Source: Aminithiophilus ramosus (GTDB lineage: Bacteria > Synergistota > Synergistia > Synergistales > Aminithiophilaceae). Taken from it: a stretch of 64,000 bases of DNA. Numbering within the stretch: position 1 is the stretch's first letter; each line of letters begins with the position of its first letter. The translations under genes and the position numbers were made by a program. Shown here piece by piece: positions 36,469-44,841 of this stretch. The DNA is taken from assembly GCF_018069705.1 (NCBI RefSeq), contig NZ_CP072943.1, positions 682,001-746,000 of the forward strand, given 5' to 3'. The notes beneath the pieces were generated by a model that worked only from the letters and a program-made list of their open reading frames with translations, was not told the origin of the DNA and searched no databases.

Positions 36469-37044
36469 TCAGTTCCCTCCCTCTGGTACCTCTTTATCGT
36501 CCCGAAGGCCTTCGAGCTCGCGAAGAGCCTCAAGGCGGGGATCGGCTGCATCGACGGGGCAATGGCACGGCTCTCTGTTGAGATCGGCACCACAGCAGGG
36601 ACAGAGGCCCCGGCAATCTTCCCGACAAAGAACGACGGCCGGAAGCGAAAGGACGAGGCTCTCCCAGAGGGGCGTCGCCAAATCGATTTCCCTGGCCGAA
36701 CGGTCGAGAAAGAGGATCTGATCGTCGGTGAACTCCGTCTCTCCGTGATCGCTGCCCCGCAAAGAATAAAAATAGCGGACTTTGCCCTCGATTGCAAGAG
36801 GGGCGGGAGAAAGACAACGGGCGCAACGGGCCACAGCTCCTCCGGAAAAAAGAAGGGTCAGGACGATCCCCTCTCCGCGCCGGGCCACCTCGGCTTCGAC
36901 GTGCAGGAGCGGCGCCCAGGCGTACGTCTGTCCCCAATGTTCCAGCTCCCCTTCAAGGGGGAGATCCCAGGAGTAGGAGCGAACTCCTTCGACCAGATCG
37001 GCGAGGGGAATCGTCGGAGCGATCTTCCAGTCGGGAAAGGTCAC
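36469..37044 (-). CDS. yceD: YceD/DUF177 family protein
   Basis: The 191-aa protein belongs to DUF177, linked with rpmF in most bacteria and tied to 23S rRNA accumulation in plants and some bacteria. Visible signs are ARCARCLSPAPL and a C-terminal Cys cluster (CREDCRGLCPCCGADLN), which is typical. The GTG start at 37044 has GGAGG ten bases upstream. It comes 16 bases after the ackA stop. Confidence 0.9.
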   Translation of the reverse strand: MTFPDWKIAPTIPLADLVEGVRSYSWDLPLEGELEHWGQTYAWAPLLHVEAEVARRGEGIVLTLLFSGGAVARCARCLSPAPLAIEGKVRYFYSLRGSDHGETEFTDDQILFLDRSAREIDLATPLWESLVLSLPAVVLCREDCRGLCPCCGADLNREPCHCPVDAADPRLEALRELEGLRDDKEVPEGGN

Positions 37045-37060
37045 GGCCGGAACGCCTCCG

Positions 37061-38260
37061 TCACCGCGTCAAGACGAGCTTGACCGTGTCGCGGGCGATG
37101 ACGAGTTCTTCGTTGGTGGGGATCACCATGATGGCGACGCGGGAATCGTCGGCACTGATGATCTGCTCTTTGCCGCGGACCTTGTTTTTTTCCGGAGCGA
37201 AGCGGGCTCCGAGGAATTCGAGGTCGCGGCAGACGGCGTCGCGGATGTCGACGCCGTTCTCTCCGATGCCGGCAGTGAAGACGATGGCGTCCAGACCGCC
37301 CATGGCGGCCGCGTAGGCACCGATATACTTTCTGATGTGATAGACGAGCATGTCCAGGGCAAGCTGAGCCCTCTCATTGCCCTTGGCAGCGGCCTCTTCG
37401 ACGTCGCGAAGGTCGCTGCTGACGCCGGAGATGCCGAAGACGCCGCTCTCCTTGTGGAGGACGTGGCTCATGGCCTTCGTGTCCATTCCCTCGGCCTCCA
37501 TGACGGAGAGGACGACGAGGGGATCGACATCGCCGCAGCGGGTCCCCATGAGGACGCCCGGCACGGTCCCGAAACCGAGGGTCGTATCGACGGAGCGCCC
37601 CCCGTCGACAGCCGTGATGGAGCTGCCGTTACCGAGGTGGCAGGTGACGATTTTCAGCGATTCCACGGGGCGGCCGAGCATCTCTGCGGCCCTGTAGGCG
37701 ACGAAATAATGGCTCGTGCCGTGGAAACCGTAACGCCTGATCCTGTTCTCGCTGTAGTAGTGGTAGGGAATGCCATAGACGAAAGCCCTGGGCGGCATCG
37801 TCTGGTGAAAGGCCGTGTCGAAAACGGCGACCTGAGGGAGCTGGGGGAGGACTTCGACCATGGCCTTGATGCCCGTAAGGTTCGCTGGATTGTGGAGGGG
37901 AGCAAGGGGAACGACCTCTTCGATGCCCTTGAGAACCTGACTGTCGATCCTGACGGACGTCGCGAAGCGGTCACCGCCGTGGACGACGCGATGACCGGCG
38001 GCAGCAAGCTCATCGAGGCTGGAGATAACGCCGCAGCTCGGATCGAGAAGACGGTCGAGAACGAGCTGGATGGCCTTTTTGTGATTGGGAATGGGCACAT
38101 CGGTGACAACGGGATCCCTATCCGTCTTGACGTGCTTGATGCGGGCGCCGTCGATGCCGATGCGCTCCACAAGCCCCTTGGCCAGAACCGATTCATCGGT
38201 CATGTCGAAAAGCTGATACTTGAGGGACGAGCTGCCGCAGTTGAGGACGAGAACCTTCAT
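37061..38260 (-). CDS. ackA: Acetate kinase
   Basis: AckA makes ATP from acetyl-phosphate, the final ATP step of acetate fermentation. The 399-aa protein starts VLVLNCGSSSLKYQLF and contains GHRVVHGGDRFA, VAVFDTAFHQTMP and RYGFHGTSH. ATG 38260 follows AAGGGAGG. No pta lies next to it. It is divergent from tmcAL, which uses acetate. Confidence 0.96.
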   Translation of the reverse strand: MKVLVLNCGSSSLKYQLFDMTDESVLAKGLVERIGIDGARIKHVKTDRDPVVTDVPIPNHKKAIQLVLDRLLDPSCGVISSLDELAAAGHRVVHGGDRFATSVRIDSQVLKGIEEVVPLAPLHNPANLTGIKAMVEVLPQLPQVAVFDTAFHQTMPPRAFVYGIPYHYYSENRIRRYGFHGTSHYFVAYRAAEMLGRPVESLKIVTCHLGNGSSITAVDGGRSVDTTLGFGTVPGVLMGTRCGDVDPLVVLSVMEAEGMDTKAMSHVLHKESGVFGISGVSSDLRDVEEAAAKGNERAQLALDMLVYHIRKYIGAYAAAMGGLDAIVFTAGIGENGVDIRDAVCRDLEFLGARFAPEKNKVRGKEQIISADDSRVAIMVIPTNEELVIARDTVKLVLTR

Positions 38261-38277
38261 GTTCTTTTGGACCTCCC

Positions 38278-38307
38278 TTGACCTGTCTGTTCTCCTAACC
38301 GTATCGT
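38278..38307 (+). promoter_or_regulatory. tmcAL promoter
   Basis: TTGACC (38278-38283), 18 bases, TATCGT (38302-38307), 24 bases before the ATG. A ribosome site GGAGG lies between. Confidence 0.5.
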
Positions 38308-38330
38308 AGGGCAAACACGGAGGTGCAACG

Positions 38331-39533
38331 ATGACGAGACGTGTGGCGGGAATCGTCGCCGAATACAACCCTTTTCACAGCGGACATGCCTACCACCTCG
38401 CGGAAGCCCGCAGGGTCACGGACGCCGCAGCCGTCGTGGTGGTCCTCTCCTCCCATTTCGTCCAGAGGGGCGAGCCAGCCTGTCTCGACCCCCAGACAAG
38501 AACGGCCATGGCCCTCGAAGGCGGCGCAGATCTCGTCGTCGAACTGCCCGTACCCTTCTGCTGCCACAATGCCGGCGTTTTCGCCGGAGCCGCCATCGAC
38601 ATCCTGGCCGCCACGGGCGTCGTGACGGACGTCGTCTTCGGCATGGAGGATCGTGAGGCGCCGATCGAGACAATCGCGTCCATACTACTGGACGAACCGG
38701 CTCCTTTCAAGGAGGCATTGGCCCGAAACCTCCGAACAGGCCTCTCCTTCGTCGAATCGCGGAGCCGCGCCATCGATGCCCTGCTGCCCGGAGCGGGAGG
38801 CGTCCTGTCCCGTCCCAACAACAGCCTGGCCGTCGCCTACGTGCGGCAGATCTTCAAGGCCCGATACCCCCTCGAAGCCAGGCCCATCTGCCGACTGGGC
38901 CCCGGCTATCACGACCGGACCCGGGGGAGGATCATGTCGGCCACGGCCCTTCGAGAGGCCCTGAAAGAGGGAGACAGATCCGCCCTGAACGAGGCGATGC
39001 CCGAATACGCCTTCGGGCGGATTTCGGCCTCTCTGGCCTCGGACCGATGTCTTGCCGACGACGAAACGCTCTGGCGCACGATGCGGATTCTCTTTCTGCG
39101 GGAGGGATCGACCCGGCTTGCCTCGATGGCCGAAATGAGCGAGGGGATCGAGAGAGCCTTCGTCCGAGAGGCACGATCGGGCCGCACCTGGAGGCAATTC
39201 GTCGACAGCCTCACGTCGAAGCGCTACCCCAGGGGACGCATTCAGCGGCAGGCGATCCACTGTCTCCTCGGCCTGGACCAGGAGACGAACAGAGCCCTTC
39301 AGCGCTCGGGCCCCCTTTTCTCGCGAGTGCTCGGCGCCAACGGGACGGGACGGGACCTCCTGCGCGAGATGGGAGACAGGGCAACAATCCCCTTCGTCTC
39401 ACGCGGCTCGGAGATTCCCGAGGGAGCGGCCCAGACTATCGAGCGGCTCCGCCACGTCGCCGGAGAGATTTGGGAAGGCCTACTCCCCGTCGCCGCTCAA
39501 CGCGATCCCTTCGAGCCCCCCCTCATGATCTGA
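38331..39533 (+). CDS. tmcAL: tRNA(Met) cytidine acetate ligase (YlbM/TmcAL)
   Basis: TmcAL activates acetate with ATP and acetylates C34 of elongator tRNA-Met. The 400-aa protein has the nucleotidyltransferase start GIVAEYNPFHSGHAYHL (HIGH-like GHAYH), LSSHFVQRGEPA and a later RPNNSLAVAYV. The reaction needs free acetate, and the gene is divergent from ackA. Its end overlaps convergent coaD by 11 bases. ATG 38331 has GGAGG upstream. Confidence 0.9.
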   Translation: MTRRVAGIVAEYNPFHSGHAYHLAEARRVTDAAAVVVVLSSHFVQRGEPACLDPQTRTAMALEGGADLVVELPVPFCCHNAGVFAGAAIDILAATGVVTDVVFGMEDREAPIETIASILLDEPAPFKEALARNLRTGLSFVESRSRAIDALLPGAGGVLSRPNNSLAVAYVRQIFKARYPLEARPICRLGPGYHDRTRGRIMSATALREALKEGDRSALNEAMPEYAFGRISASLASDRCLADDETLWRTMRILFLREGSTRLASMAEMSEGIERAFVREARSGRTWRQFVDSLTSKRYPRGRIQRQAIHCLLGLDQETNRALQRSGPLFSRVLGANGTGRDLLREMGDRATIPFVSRGSEIPEGAAQTIERLRHVAGEIWEGLLPVAAQRDPFEPPLMI

Positions 39534-40017
39534 GGCTCTTATCCGGAAAATGTTCCCTCAAGCGACGAAAAACACCGGGCGGAACCATATCGGCGATGGC
39601 CCCGCCGAAATGAAAGACCTCTTTGACAGCCCGGCTCGAAAGATAGGAGTAGCGCGCGTCGGTGACGATGAACAGCGTCTCGATTTCGGGAGCCAGCTGC
39701 CGGTTCATCAGAGATAGCTGAAATTCATACTCGAAATCGGAGAGAGCCCGCAACCCTCTGATGACGATGCGGCTCTGCTCGCGGCGCATAAAATCGACGA
39801 GCAGCCCCTCGAAGAAGGTGACTTCGACGTTGGGGAGATGGCTAAGGGCCTCTCGTGCCATGGACTGGCGCTCATCGACGCTGAAGGTGGACTGCTTCTG
39901 CGGGTTGACGAGGATGGCGAAGATCAACTCGTCGAAAAGAGAGGCCGCCCTTTCGGCGATGTAGATATGACCGTTGGTGATGGGATCGAACGACCCGGGA
40001 TAGACAGCGCGAATCAA
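39523..40017 (-). CDS. coaD: Pantetheine-phosphate adenylyltransferase
   Basis: CoaD makes dephospho-CoA from phosphopantetheine and ATP. The 164-aa protein has AVYPGSFDPITNGHIYI and the later RGLRALSDFEYEFQL, plus YSYLSSRAVKEV. TTG 40017 follows GGAGGG by seven bases. It follows rsmD by 23 bases. Confidence 0.96.
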   Translation of the reverse strand: MIRAVYPGSFDPITNGHIYIAERAASLFDELIFAILVNPQKQSTFSVDERQSMAREALSHLPNVEVTFFEGLLVDFMRREQSRIVIRGLRALSDFEYEFQLSLMNRQLAPEIETLFIVTDARYSYLSSRAVKEVFHFGGAIADMVPPGVFRRLREHFPDKSLRS

Positions 40018-40040
40018 GGGAAAGCCCTCCTCGGCAAAGC

Positions 40041-40532
40041 TCAGACGACGGGCCTCAGGAAAGAGAGGACCGTTTCACCGTAGTGCCGCTCTTCGACGAG
40101 CGAGAGACGGGCAGGCAGTACGGGAAGAGGCTCGCGGAGCGAACGTTCGATGACGAGACGCGAGCGGCCGTGCATCAGCGCCACGTGGTCCGCCAGGAGT
40201 TCGAGGAGCGTCGCCACCCATCGGGACTGATAGGGGGGATCGGCAAAGACGACGTCGAAGACTCTCTCTTTCGATTTAAGGCGCCGAAGGGCCTGACGGA
40301 CATCGAGGAACCAGACGCCCAGTTCTCTCTCCCCTGCCAGAGGGAGCAGCGCCTCGCAGCGGCCCCGCACGAGTTCCACGGCACAGACGGGCCGGGCCCC
40401 TCGGCGCCAAGCCTCGAGGGTCACTCGGCCCGTTCCGGCAAAGAGATCGAGAAAGGACTGCCCCTCCAAAGGACCGAGAATGTTGAAAAGGGCCTGGAGG
40501 ACCTTGCCCGATGTGGGACGAACCTCTTTCAA
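40041..40532 (-). CDS. rsmD: 16S rRNA (guanine-N2)-methyltransferase RsmD-like
   Basis: RsmD methylates G966 of 16S rRNA. The 163-aa protein has RPTSGKVLQALFNIL, the SAM motif FLDLFAGTGRVTLEA and the catalytic DPPY (VVFADPPYQSRW). TTG 40532 follows GGGGGAGGG and overlaps the trmO-like stop (TTGA). The rsmD-coaD order is standard. Confidence 0.93.
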   Translation of the reverse strand: MKEVRPTSGKVLQALFNILGPLEGQSFLDLFAGTGRVTLEAWRRGARPVCAVELVRGRCEALLPLAGERELGVWFLDVRQALRRLKSKERVFDVVFADPPYQSRWVATLLELLADHVALMHGRSRLVIERSLREPLPVLPARLSLVEERHYGETVLSFLRPVV

Positions 40533-40930
40533 GCGTTTCCCTCCCCCATGGCGAAGGGCTTGATGTCGAGAAGAGGCGTGCCGTCGAGGGCGTCGAGACC
40601 TCGGACGCGAAGGCTGTCCGGGCCGACTTCGATGAGGCGGCACCGTGTGGCCCCGATGGGGTTGGGACGCTGGGGGGCACAGGTGGCGAAGACTCCCCGG
40701 AGGGGGCGGCGGGGATCCCCTTTGGGATGGACCTTGGGCGAATAACCCTGGCGCCGATGAAACCAGAAAAGGACCAAAATATCCTGCCCCGGCTCCAGCC
40801 CATCGAGGACTCCCGGAGGAAGACCGACGAAATGGAGCGTCGATTCCGTCTCGGCGAAACTCTCCGGAGCGGCCATCTCTTCTCTGCCGTTGGAGACAAA
40901 ACCAATGGGGTAGAGATGGAGACCTTTCAT
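40529..40930 (-). CDS. trmO: TrmO/TsaA-like tRNA methyltransferase
   Basis: The 133-aa protein matches the YaeB/TrmO family, which methylates t6A37 of tRNA-Thr. It begins LHLYPIGFV and has the signature RGVFATCAPQRPNPIGATRC. It lacks the C-terminal extension of the E. coli enzyme. It overlaps both neighbours by four bases, in a cluster of RNA-methylation genes. Exact substrate is not shown by sequence. Confidence 0.85.
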   Translation of the reverse strand: MKGLHLYPIGFVSNGREEMAAPESFAETESTLHFVGLPPGVLDGLEPGQDILVLFWFHRRQGYSPKVHPKGDPRRPLRGVFATCAPQRPNPIGATRCRLIEVGPDSLRVRGLDALDGTPLLDIKPFAMGEGNA

Positions 40931-41868
40931 GACCGCTTCTCCAGGAGGGCCGCGAGGCCTCCGATGGCAGCATGGACGGCCGGCGTATTAAAGGGATAGG
41001 AGGCGTCGTCGACTTTGACGAGACAGTCGTCCTCCCTGGGAACAAGGCGGATATAGAATCTCTGTTCAAAACCCTCATCGCAGGTGACGACCTGGACAAG
41101 GCCCGATCCGTCAACGCCGCTGTAGCTGTTGCAGACGACCCAGCGAGCGTCGTCTGTACCTCCTTCGAGACTCGAGGCCGCCCTCAGCCGCTCCGCATCC
41201 AGCCGCGCCCCGGGGAGAACGATGTGCATCGGCCCACTCCCTCCTCCTGATATTTTGGCAACCCTGGCAGGTGCCGTCTTCACGACGTGAAGCCGGAAGA
41301 TGGGTTTGCCCATCTCCATCCACTTGCGCTCATATTTGGTCCTCACAGGTCTGACCGGATCGACCTCGAAGGATTCGAGCCGGAAAGAGGGATGCCCTCC
41401 CATGGCTTTTTGGGCCGCCAGGGCATAGGCCTCCTCATCGGTCAGAAGTTCGAAAAACCCTCCCTCGGCCAGGGCGGAGGCGAGGGTTTCGATGAAATCG
41501 GGAGTGGTGACCCGCCTTCGGGCATGACGCGTCTTGGGCCACGGACAGGGAAAGTGCATGAAAATCCCCTCGAAATAGGCCTCGGGGAAGGCCTCTCGCA
41601 GAAGGAACCGCCCATCTCCCAAGATGAGTCGGACATTCCGCCGACCGGCCAGGTAGACCCTCCGGGCAGCTTTATCGATACAGCGGAGCGAGACCTCGAT
41701 TCCCAGATGGAGCACCTGTGGTTCAAGTCCCGACCGATGGAAAAGAAATTCGCCGTTCCCGAACCCGATTTCCGCTATGCGTCTTGAAAAAGGAAGTGCG
41801 CCGAACCAGTCCGCCGGAGCATCGAGACGGGCGGGCAGAACCAGTGTCTCCCTCAGAGAGCAGCTCAT
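40927..41868 (-). CDS. trmB: tRNA (guanine-N7)-methyltransferase with C-terminal extension
   Basis: TrmB methylates G46 of tRNA. The 313-aa protein has the SAM motif IAEIGFGNGEFLFH and the catalytic MHFPCPWPKTRHARRRV. The first 200 or so residues form the usual enzyme. About 110 extra residues follow (VVCNSYSGVDGSG to the end), resembling the extension in some thermophile TrmB proteins. ATG 41868 follows AAGGAGGGG. Confidence 0.9.
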   Translation of the reverse strand: MSCSLRETLVLPARLDAPADWFGALPFSRRIAEIGFGNGEFLFHRSGLEPQVLHLGIEVSLRCIDKAARRVYLAGRRNVRLILGDGRFLLREAFPEAYFEGIFMHFPCPWPKTRHARRRVTTPDFIETLASALAEGGFFELLTDEEAYALAAQKAMGGHPSFRLESFEVDPVRPVRTKYERKWMEMGKPIFRLHVVKTAPARVAKISGGGSGPMHIVLPGARLDAERLRAASSLEGGTDDARWVVCNSYSGVDGSGLVQVVTCDEGFEQRFYIRLVPREDDCLVKVDDASYPFNTPAVHAAIGGLAALLEKRS

Positions 41869-41895
41869 CCATTCCCCTCCTTACCGTGCCGGTCC

Positions 41896-41901
41896 ATTAT
41901 A
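41896..41901 (-). promoter_or_regulatory. -10 element before trmB
   Basis: A perfect TATAAT on the minus strand 28 bases before the trmB ATG, with no clear -35. Confidence 0.4.
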
Positions 41902-41975
41902 CTCAAAAGACCCTCCCACCGCTTCCTTCGGGTTTTCTCCGGTTCCTCTTTCCTGAATAAAACGCTATCCTCCCC

Positions 41976-42004
41976 TTGACCGAACCCTTCAGGGAAGGTA
42001 CAAT
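41976..42004 (+). promoter_or_regulatory. tRNA-Pro promoter
   Basis: TTGACC (41976-41981), 17 bases, TACAAT (41999-42004). The tRNA begins 12 bases after it. Confidence 0.85.
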
Positions 42005-42016
42005 ACGCTCTGTCTT

Positions 42017-42094
42017 CGGGACGTAGCGCAGCCTGGCTAGCGCACCTGCATGGGGTGCAGGTGGTCGGAGGTTCGAATCCTCTCGTCCCGACCA
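42017..42094 (+). tRNA. tRNA-Pro (GGG)
   Basis: A 78-base cloverleaf with a 7-bp acceptor stem, T-arm GTTCGAATC, encoded CCA end and anticodon loop ATGGGGT giving anticodon GGG (proline codon CCC/CCU). It has its own promoter and terminator. Confidence 0.95.
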
Positions 42095-42101
42095 GAATTC
42101 C

Positions 42102-42131
42102 AGCGGGGAACCTTCGGGTTTCCCGCTTTTT
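42102..42131 (+). terminator. tRNA-Pro terminator
   Basis: An 11-bp stem (one G-T pair) with a TTCG loop and five T. It lies just before rsmA and may reduce read-through into it. Confidence 0.9.
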
Positions 42132-42159
42132 CGTTCTCCCTTTTCTGGAGGTCTGCAAC

Positions 42160-42993
42160 GTGAACGGACAAAAGAGCAGGCCCTTTCGGCACAACACCGA
42201 TCTGGGACAAAACTTTCTCGTCGATCCCTCTGTTTTGCAATTTATCCTCGAGGCATCGGCACCGGGACCGGAGGAGACGATCCTCGAAATCGGTGCCGGC
42301 CAGGGCGTTCTGACGCGCCAGCTGGCTCTCTCCGGCTGCCGTCGGCTCTACTCGCTCGAAATTGACAGGAGGCTCGAAGGTGATCTGGCAACCCTCGAAA
42401 AAGCCTTTTCCAACCTCAAGGTCTTCTGGGGCGACGCCGTCACCTTCGACTACGAAAGCAACTTCCCCGATCCCCCGCAAAAGGTGATCGCCAATATCCC
42501 CTATCACATCACGACGCCTTTGATCTGGAAACTTCTCGAGGATCTGGCCCCGAGAGGGCTCCGCTATCTTCTGCTCATGGTTCAGAAAGAGGCTGCCGAT
42601 CGACTCACCTCGCCGGCGGGGACGAAAATGCGTTATCCGCTGGGGGTAACGCTGGAGCTGATGGGACATGCCCGACGGCTGCGCCGCGTGCCGCCCGGAG
42701 CCTTTCGCCCTGCACCCCGCGTCGATTCGGCTCTCATCGAGATCGGAATCGACAGACGCCAGGACCTCGCCGGCGATCGCTCATGGCGCCGCCTTCTGAA
42801 GGCGGCCTTTGGACAGAGGCGAAAGACTCTGGCCAACAACCTCGGCGCCTCTTTCAGCCTGTCTCGCGAGCCCCTCCTCTCCCTTTTCTCCGACCTCGGC
42901 ATGGACGGGAAAATCCGCGCAGAAGAACTGGACGGCGATCAGTGGCTGCGGCTCGCTCAGAGGCTGACTCCCTGGCTTCCTCCTTCGAGGTGA
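42160..42993 (+). CDS. rsmA: 16S rRNA dimethyladenosine transferase
   Basis: RsmA (KsgA) dimethylates two adjacent adenosines near the 3' end of 16S rRNA. The 277-aa protein has HNTDLGQNFLVD, the SAM motif ILEIGAGQGVLTRQL and the catalytic NIPYHIT. GTG 42160 is eight bases after GGAGG; the longer frame from 42055 would run through the tRNA. Confidence 0.95.
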   Translation: MNGQKSRPFRHNTDLGQNFLVDPSVLQFILEASAPGPEETILEIGAGQGVLTRQLALSGCRRLYSLEIDRRLEGDLATLEKAFSNLKVFWGDAVTFDYESNFPDPPQKVIANIPYHITTPLIWKLLEDLAPRGLRYLLLMVQKEAADRLTSPAGTKMRYPLGVTLELMGHARRLRRVPPGAFRPAPRVDSALIEIGIDRRQDLAGDRSWRRLLKAAFGQRRKTLANNLGASFSLSREPLLSLFSDLGMDGKIRAEELDGDQWLRLAQRLTPWLPPSR

Positions 42994-43032
42994 CCCGTTG
43001 AGTCCTCGCTCGAACCGAGGCGACCGGGCATG

Positions 43033-43079
43033 ACGACACAAAGGGGAGAAGGACGATGTCCTTCTCCCCTTTGTGTCGT
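43033..43079. terminator. Bidirectional terminator between rsmA and HU
   Basis: A perfect 22-bp stem with a 3-base GAT loop lies between the two convergent genes. AAA and TTT flank the GC core on either side, suiting termination in both directions, but there is no long U tract. Confidence 0.75.
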
Positions 43080-43115
43080 GAGGATTGAGGCTTAAAGATG
43101 GAATCGACCGAGCGG

Positions 43116-43394
43116 TCAGCCCTCGACGCTCTCCTTGAGGGCCTTCCCTGCCTTGAAAACGGGAACTTTCTTGGCCGGTATCTCGATGATCTTATCGGAA
43201 TCCTGAGGATTCCGACCTTGCCGCGCGGCACGCTCGCGAACCTCAAAGGTTCCGAAACCGACGAGCTGCACCTTTCCGCCCTCGGCCAGCTCCTGCTGAA
43301 TCGCCTCAAAGACGGCCTCGACGGCCTCAGCGGCGGCTTTCTTGCTCATTTCGGTCTTCTTTGCCACGGCATTGACGAGTTCTGTCTTGGTCAC
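43116..43394 (-). CDS. hup: DNA-binding protein HU
   Basis: The 92-aa nucleoid protein has [37 protein letters not shown] (DNA-binding arm) and the C-terminal [14 protein letters not shown]. It compacts DNA. AGGAGG precedes ATG 43394. It has a separate promoter. Confidence 0.95.
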   Translation of the reverse strand: MTKTELVNAVAKKTEMSKKAAAEAVEAVFEAIQQELAEGGKVQLVGFGTFEVRERAARQGRNPQDSDKIIEIPAKKVPVFKAGKALKESVEG

Positions 43395-43463
43395 TCCTGT
43401 CCACCTCCTGTTCAGAATGTCCGAAGCCGATGACGAGCGGCTTTGACATCGTCTCCGTCACAT

Positions 43464-43493
43464 TATTACCCGCTCAAACTGACCCGGTCAAGC
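43464..43493 (-). promoter_or_regulatory. HU promoter
   Basis: TTGACC (43488-43493) and TAATAA (43465-43470) with 17 bases between, or AATAAT one base on. The -35 overlaps the der stop codon. Confidence 0.65.
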
Positions 43494-44819
43494 CGTAGAG
43501 GCCGCCGAAGGTCTTTTTTTCCTCCAGAAGAGCCGAAGGGGCGTCCCCTCGAAGGTCTCCATCTTCCGGAGTTGCCTGATGACGTACCTTTCAAAGGCCA
43601 CCGTCACAAGAGAGGGGTCGTTGACGAAGAAGACGAAGGTGGGCGGCGTCACCGATACCTGGGCCAGATAGGAGATGCGGAGATAACGTCCTTTGCCGTC
43701 GCCGGGCATCCGCTCAAAGGCGAGAATATCCCGAAGCATCTCGTTGAGCCGTGAGGTGACGATTCTCCGGCACCGATTTTCCTGGACACGGCAGATGGCC
43801 TCGGGAAGACGACCTACGGACCGCCCACTCAGAGCAGAAACGAAGACGACGGGCGCATGATCGACGAAGGAAAGCTCCTCCCGGATTTTTTTGAGCAGCT
43901 TGGGGCCGAAAGAGGGATCTTTCGAGACGAGGTCCCATTTGTTGACGACGAGGACCAACCCTCTTCCCTGTTCGACGATGTGTCCGGCCAGACGTTTGTC
44001 CTGATCGGTGGCGACTTCCGTCCCCTCCATGACGAGAAGGACGACGTCGGAGCGATCGATGGCCTGAAAGGTCCGCACCGTCGAATAGTATTCCAGGCGG
44101 GAATCGATGCGACTTTTACGTCTCAGACCAGCCGTATCGACGAAGCGGAAGCGGCGATCGTCTCTGACGACGACGCTGTCGACGACATCTCGAGTCGTCC
44201 CCGGAATGTCGCTCACAAGAGAGCGATCGGAACCGGTCAGTTCATTGAGGATGCTCGACTTGCCCACGTTGGGACGTCCGACGAGGGCGACACGGATCTC
44301 GTCTTCCGCGTCGAGGCTTTCCTGCCGGGGAAGGCGTTCTTCGATCATTTCCAGGAGAGTGCTGATGTTGCGGTTGTGCTCGGCGCTGACGGGAATGGCC
44401 TCTTCGAATCCCAGCTCGAAGACGTCGTAATAGGCCTCGTCGTGTTTGGGATCGTCGATCTTGTTGGCCACGACGAGGACGGGCCTCTCGCTGCGACGGA
44501 GCGTCATGGCCACCTCCCGGTCGAGGGCATTGATTCCGCCGCGGCCGTCGACGACGAAAAGAACCAGATCGCTTTCGGCCAGGGCGAGGTGGACCTGACG
44601 ACGAACGCTTTCGGCGAAGGGACGTTCGCTGTTCTCCTCCTCCAGGCCTCCCGTGTCGACAAGGTAGAACTGGCCTCTGTCCGTCGTGATCGGAGCGTAG
44701 AGGCGATCACGCGTTACGCCGGGCAAGTCGTCGACGATGGCCAGACGTTGGCCGGCGATGCGGTTGAAAAGGGAGGACTTGCCGACGTTAGGGCGTCCGA
44801 TGATCGATACGATAGCCAT
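43488..44819 (-). CDS. der: Ribosome-assembly GTPase Der (EngA)
   Basis: Der matures the 50S subunit. The 443-aa protein has two GTPase domains: GRPNVGKSSLFNRI at the start, and GRPNVGKSSILNEL near residue 180. G3 motifs are DTGG and DTAG, and G4 is NKID and NKWD. A KH-like domain follows. ATG 44819 follows AAAGAGG. It is downstream of priA by 22 bases. Confidence 0.97.
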   Translation of the reverse strand: MAIVSIIGRPNVGKSSLFNRIAGQRLAIVDDLPGVTRDRLYAPITTDRGQFYLVDTGGLEEENSERPFAESVRRQVHLALAESDLVLFVVDGRGGINALDREVAMTLRRSERPVLVVANKIDDPKHDEAYYDVFELGFEEAIPVSAEHNRNISTLLEMIEERLPRQESLDAEDEIRVALVGRPNVGKSSILNELTGSDRSLVSDIPGTTRDVVDSVVVRDDRRFRFVDTAGLRRKSRIDSRLEYYSTVRTFQAIDRSDVVLLVMEGTEVATDQDKRLAGHIVEQGRGLVLVVNKWDLVSKDPSFGPKLLKKIREELSFVDHAPVVFVSALSGRSVGRLPEAICRVQENRCRRIVTSRLNEMLRDILAFERMPGDGKGRYLRISYLAQVSVTPPTFVFFVNDPSLVTVAFERYVIRQLRKMETFEGTPLRLFWRKKRPSAASTA

Positions 44820-44841
44820 GAGAACAACACCTCTTTAACTT

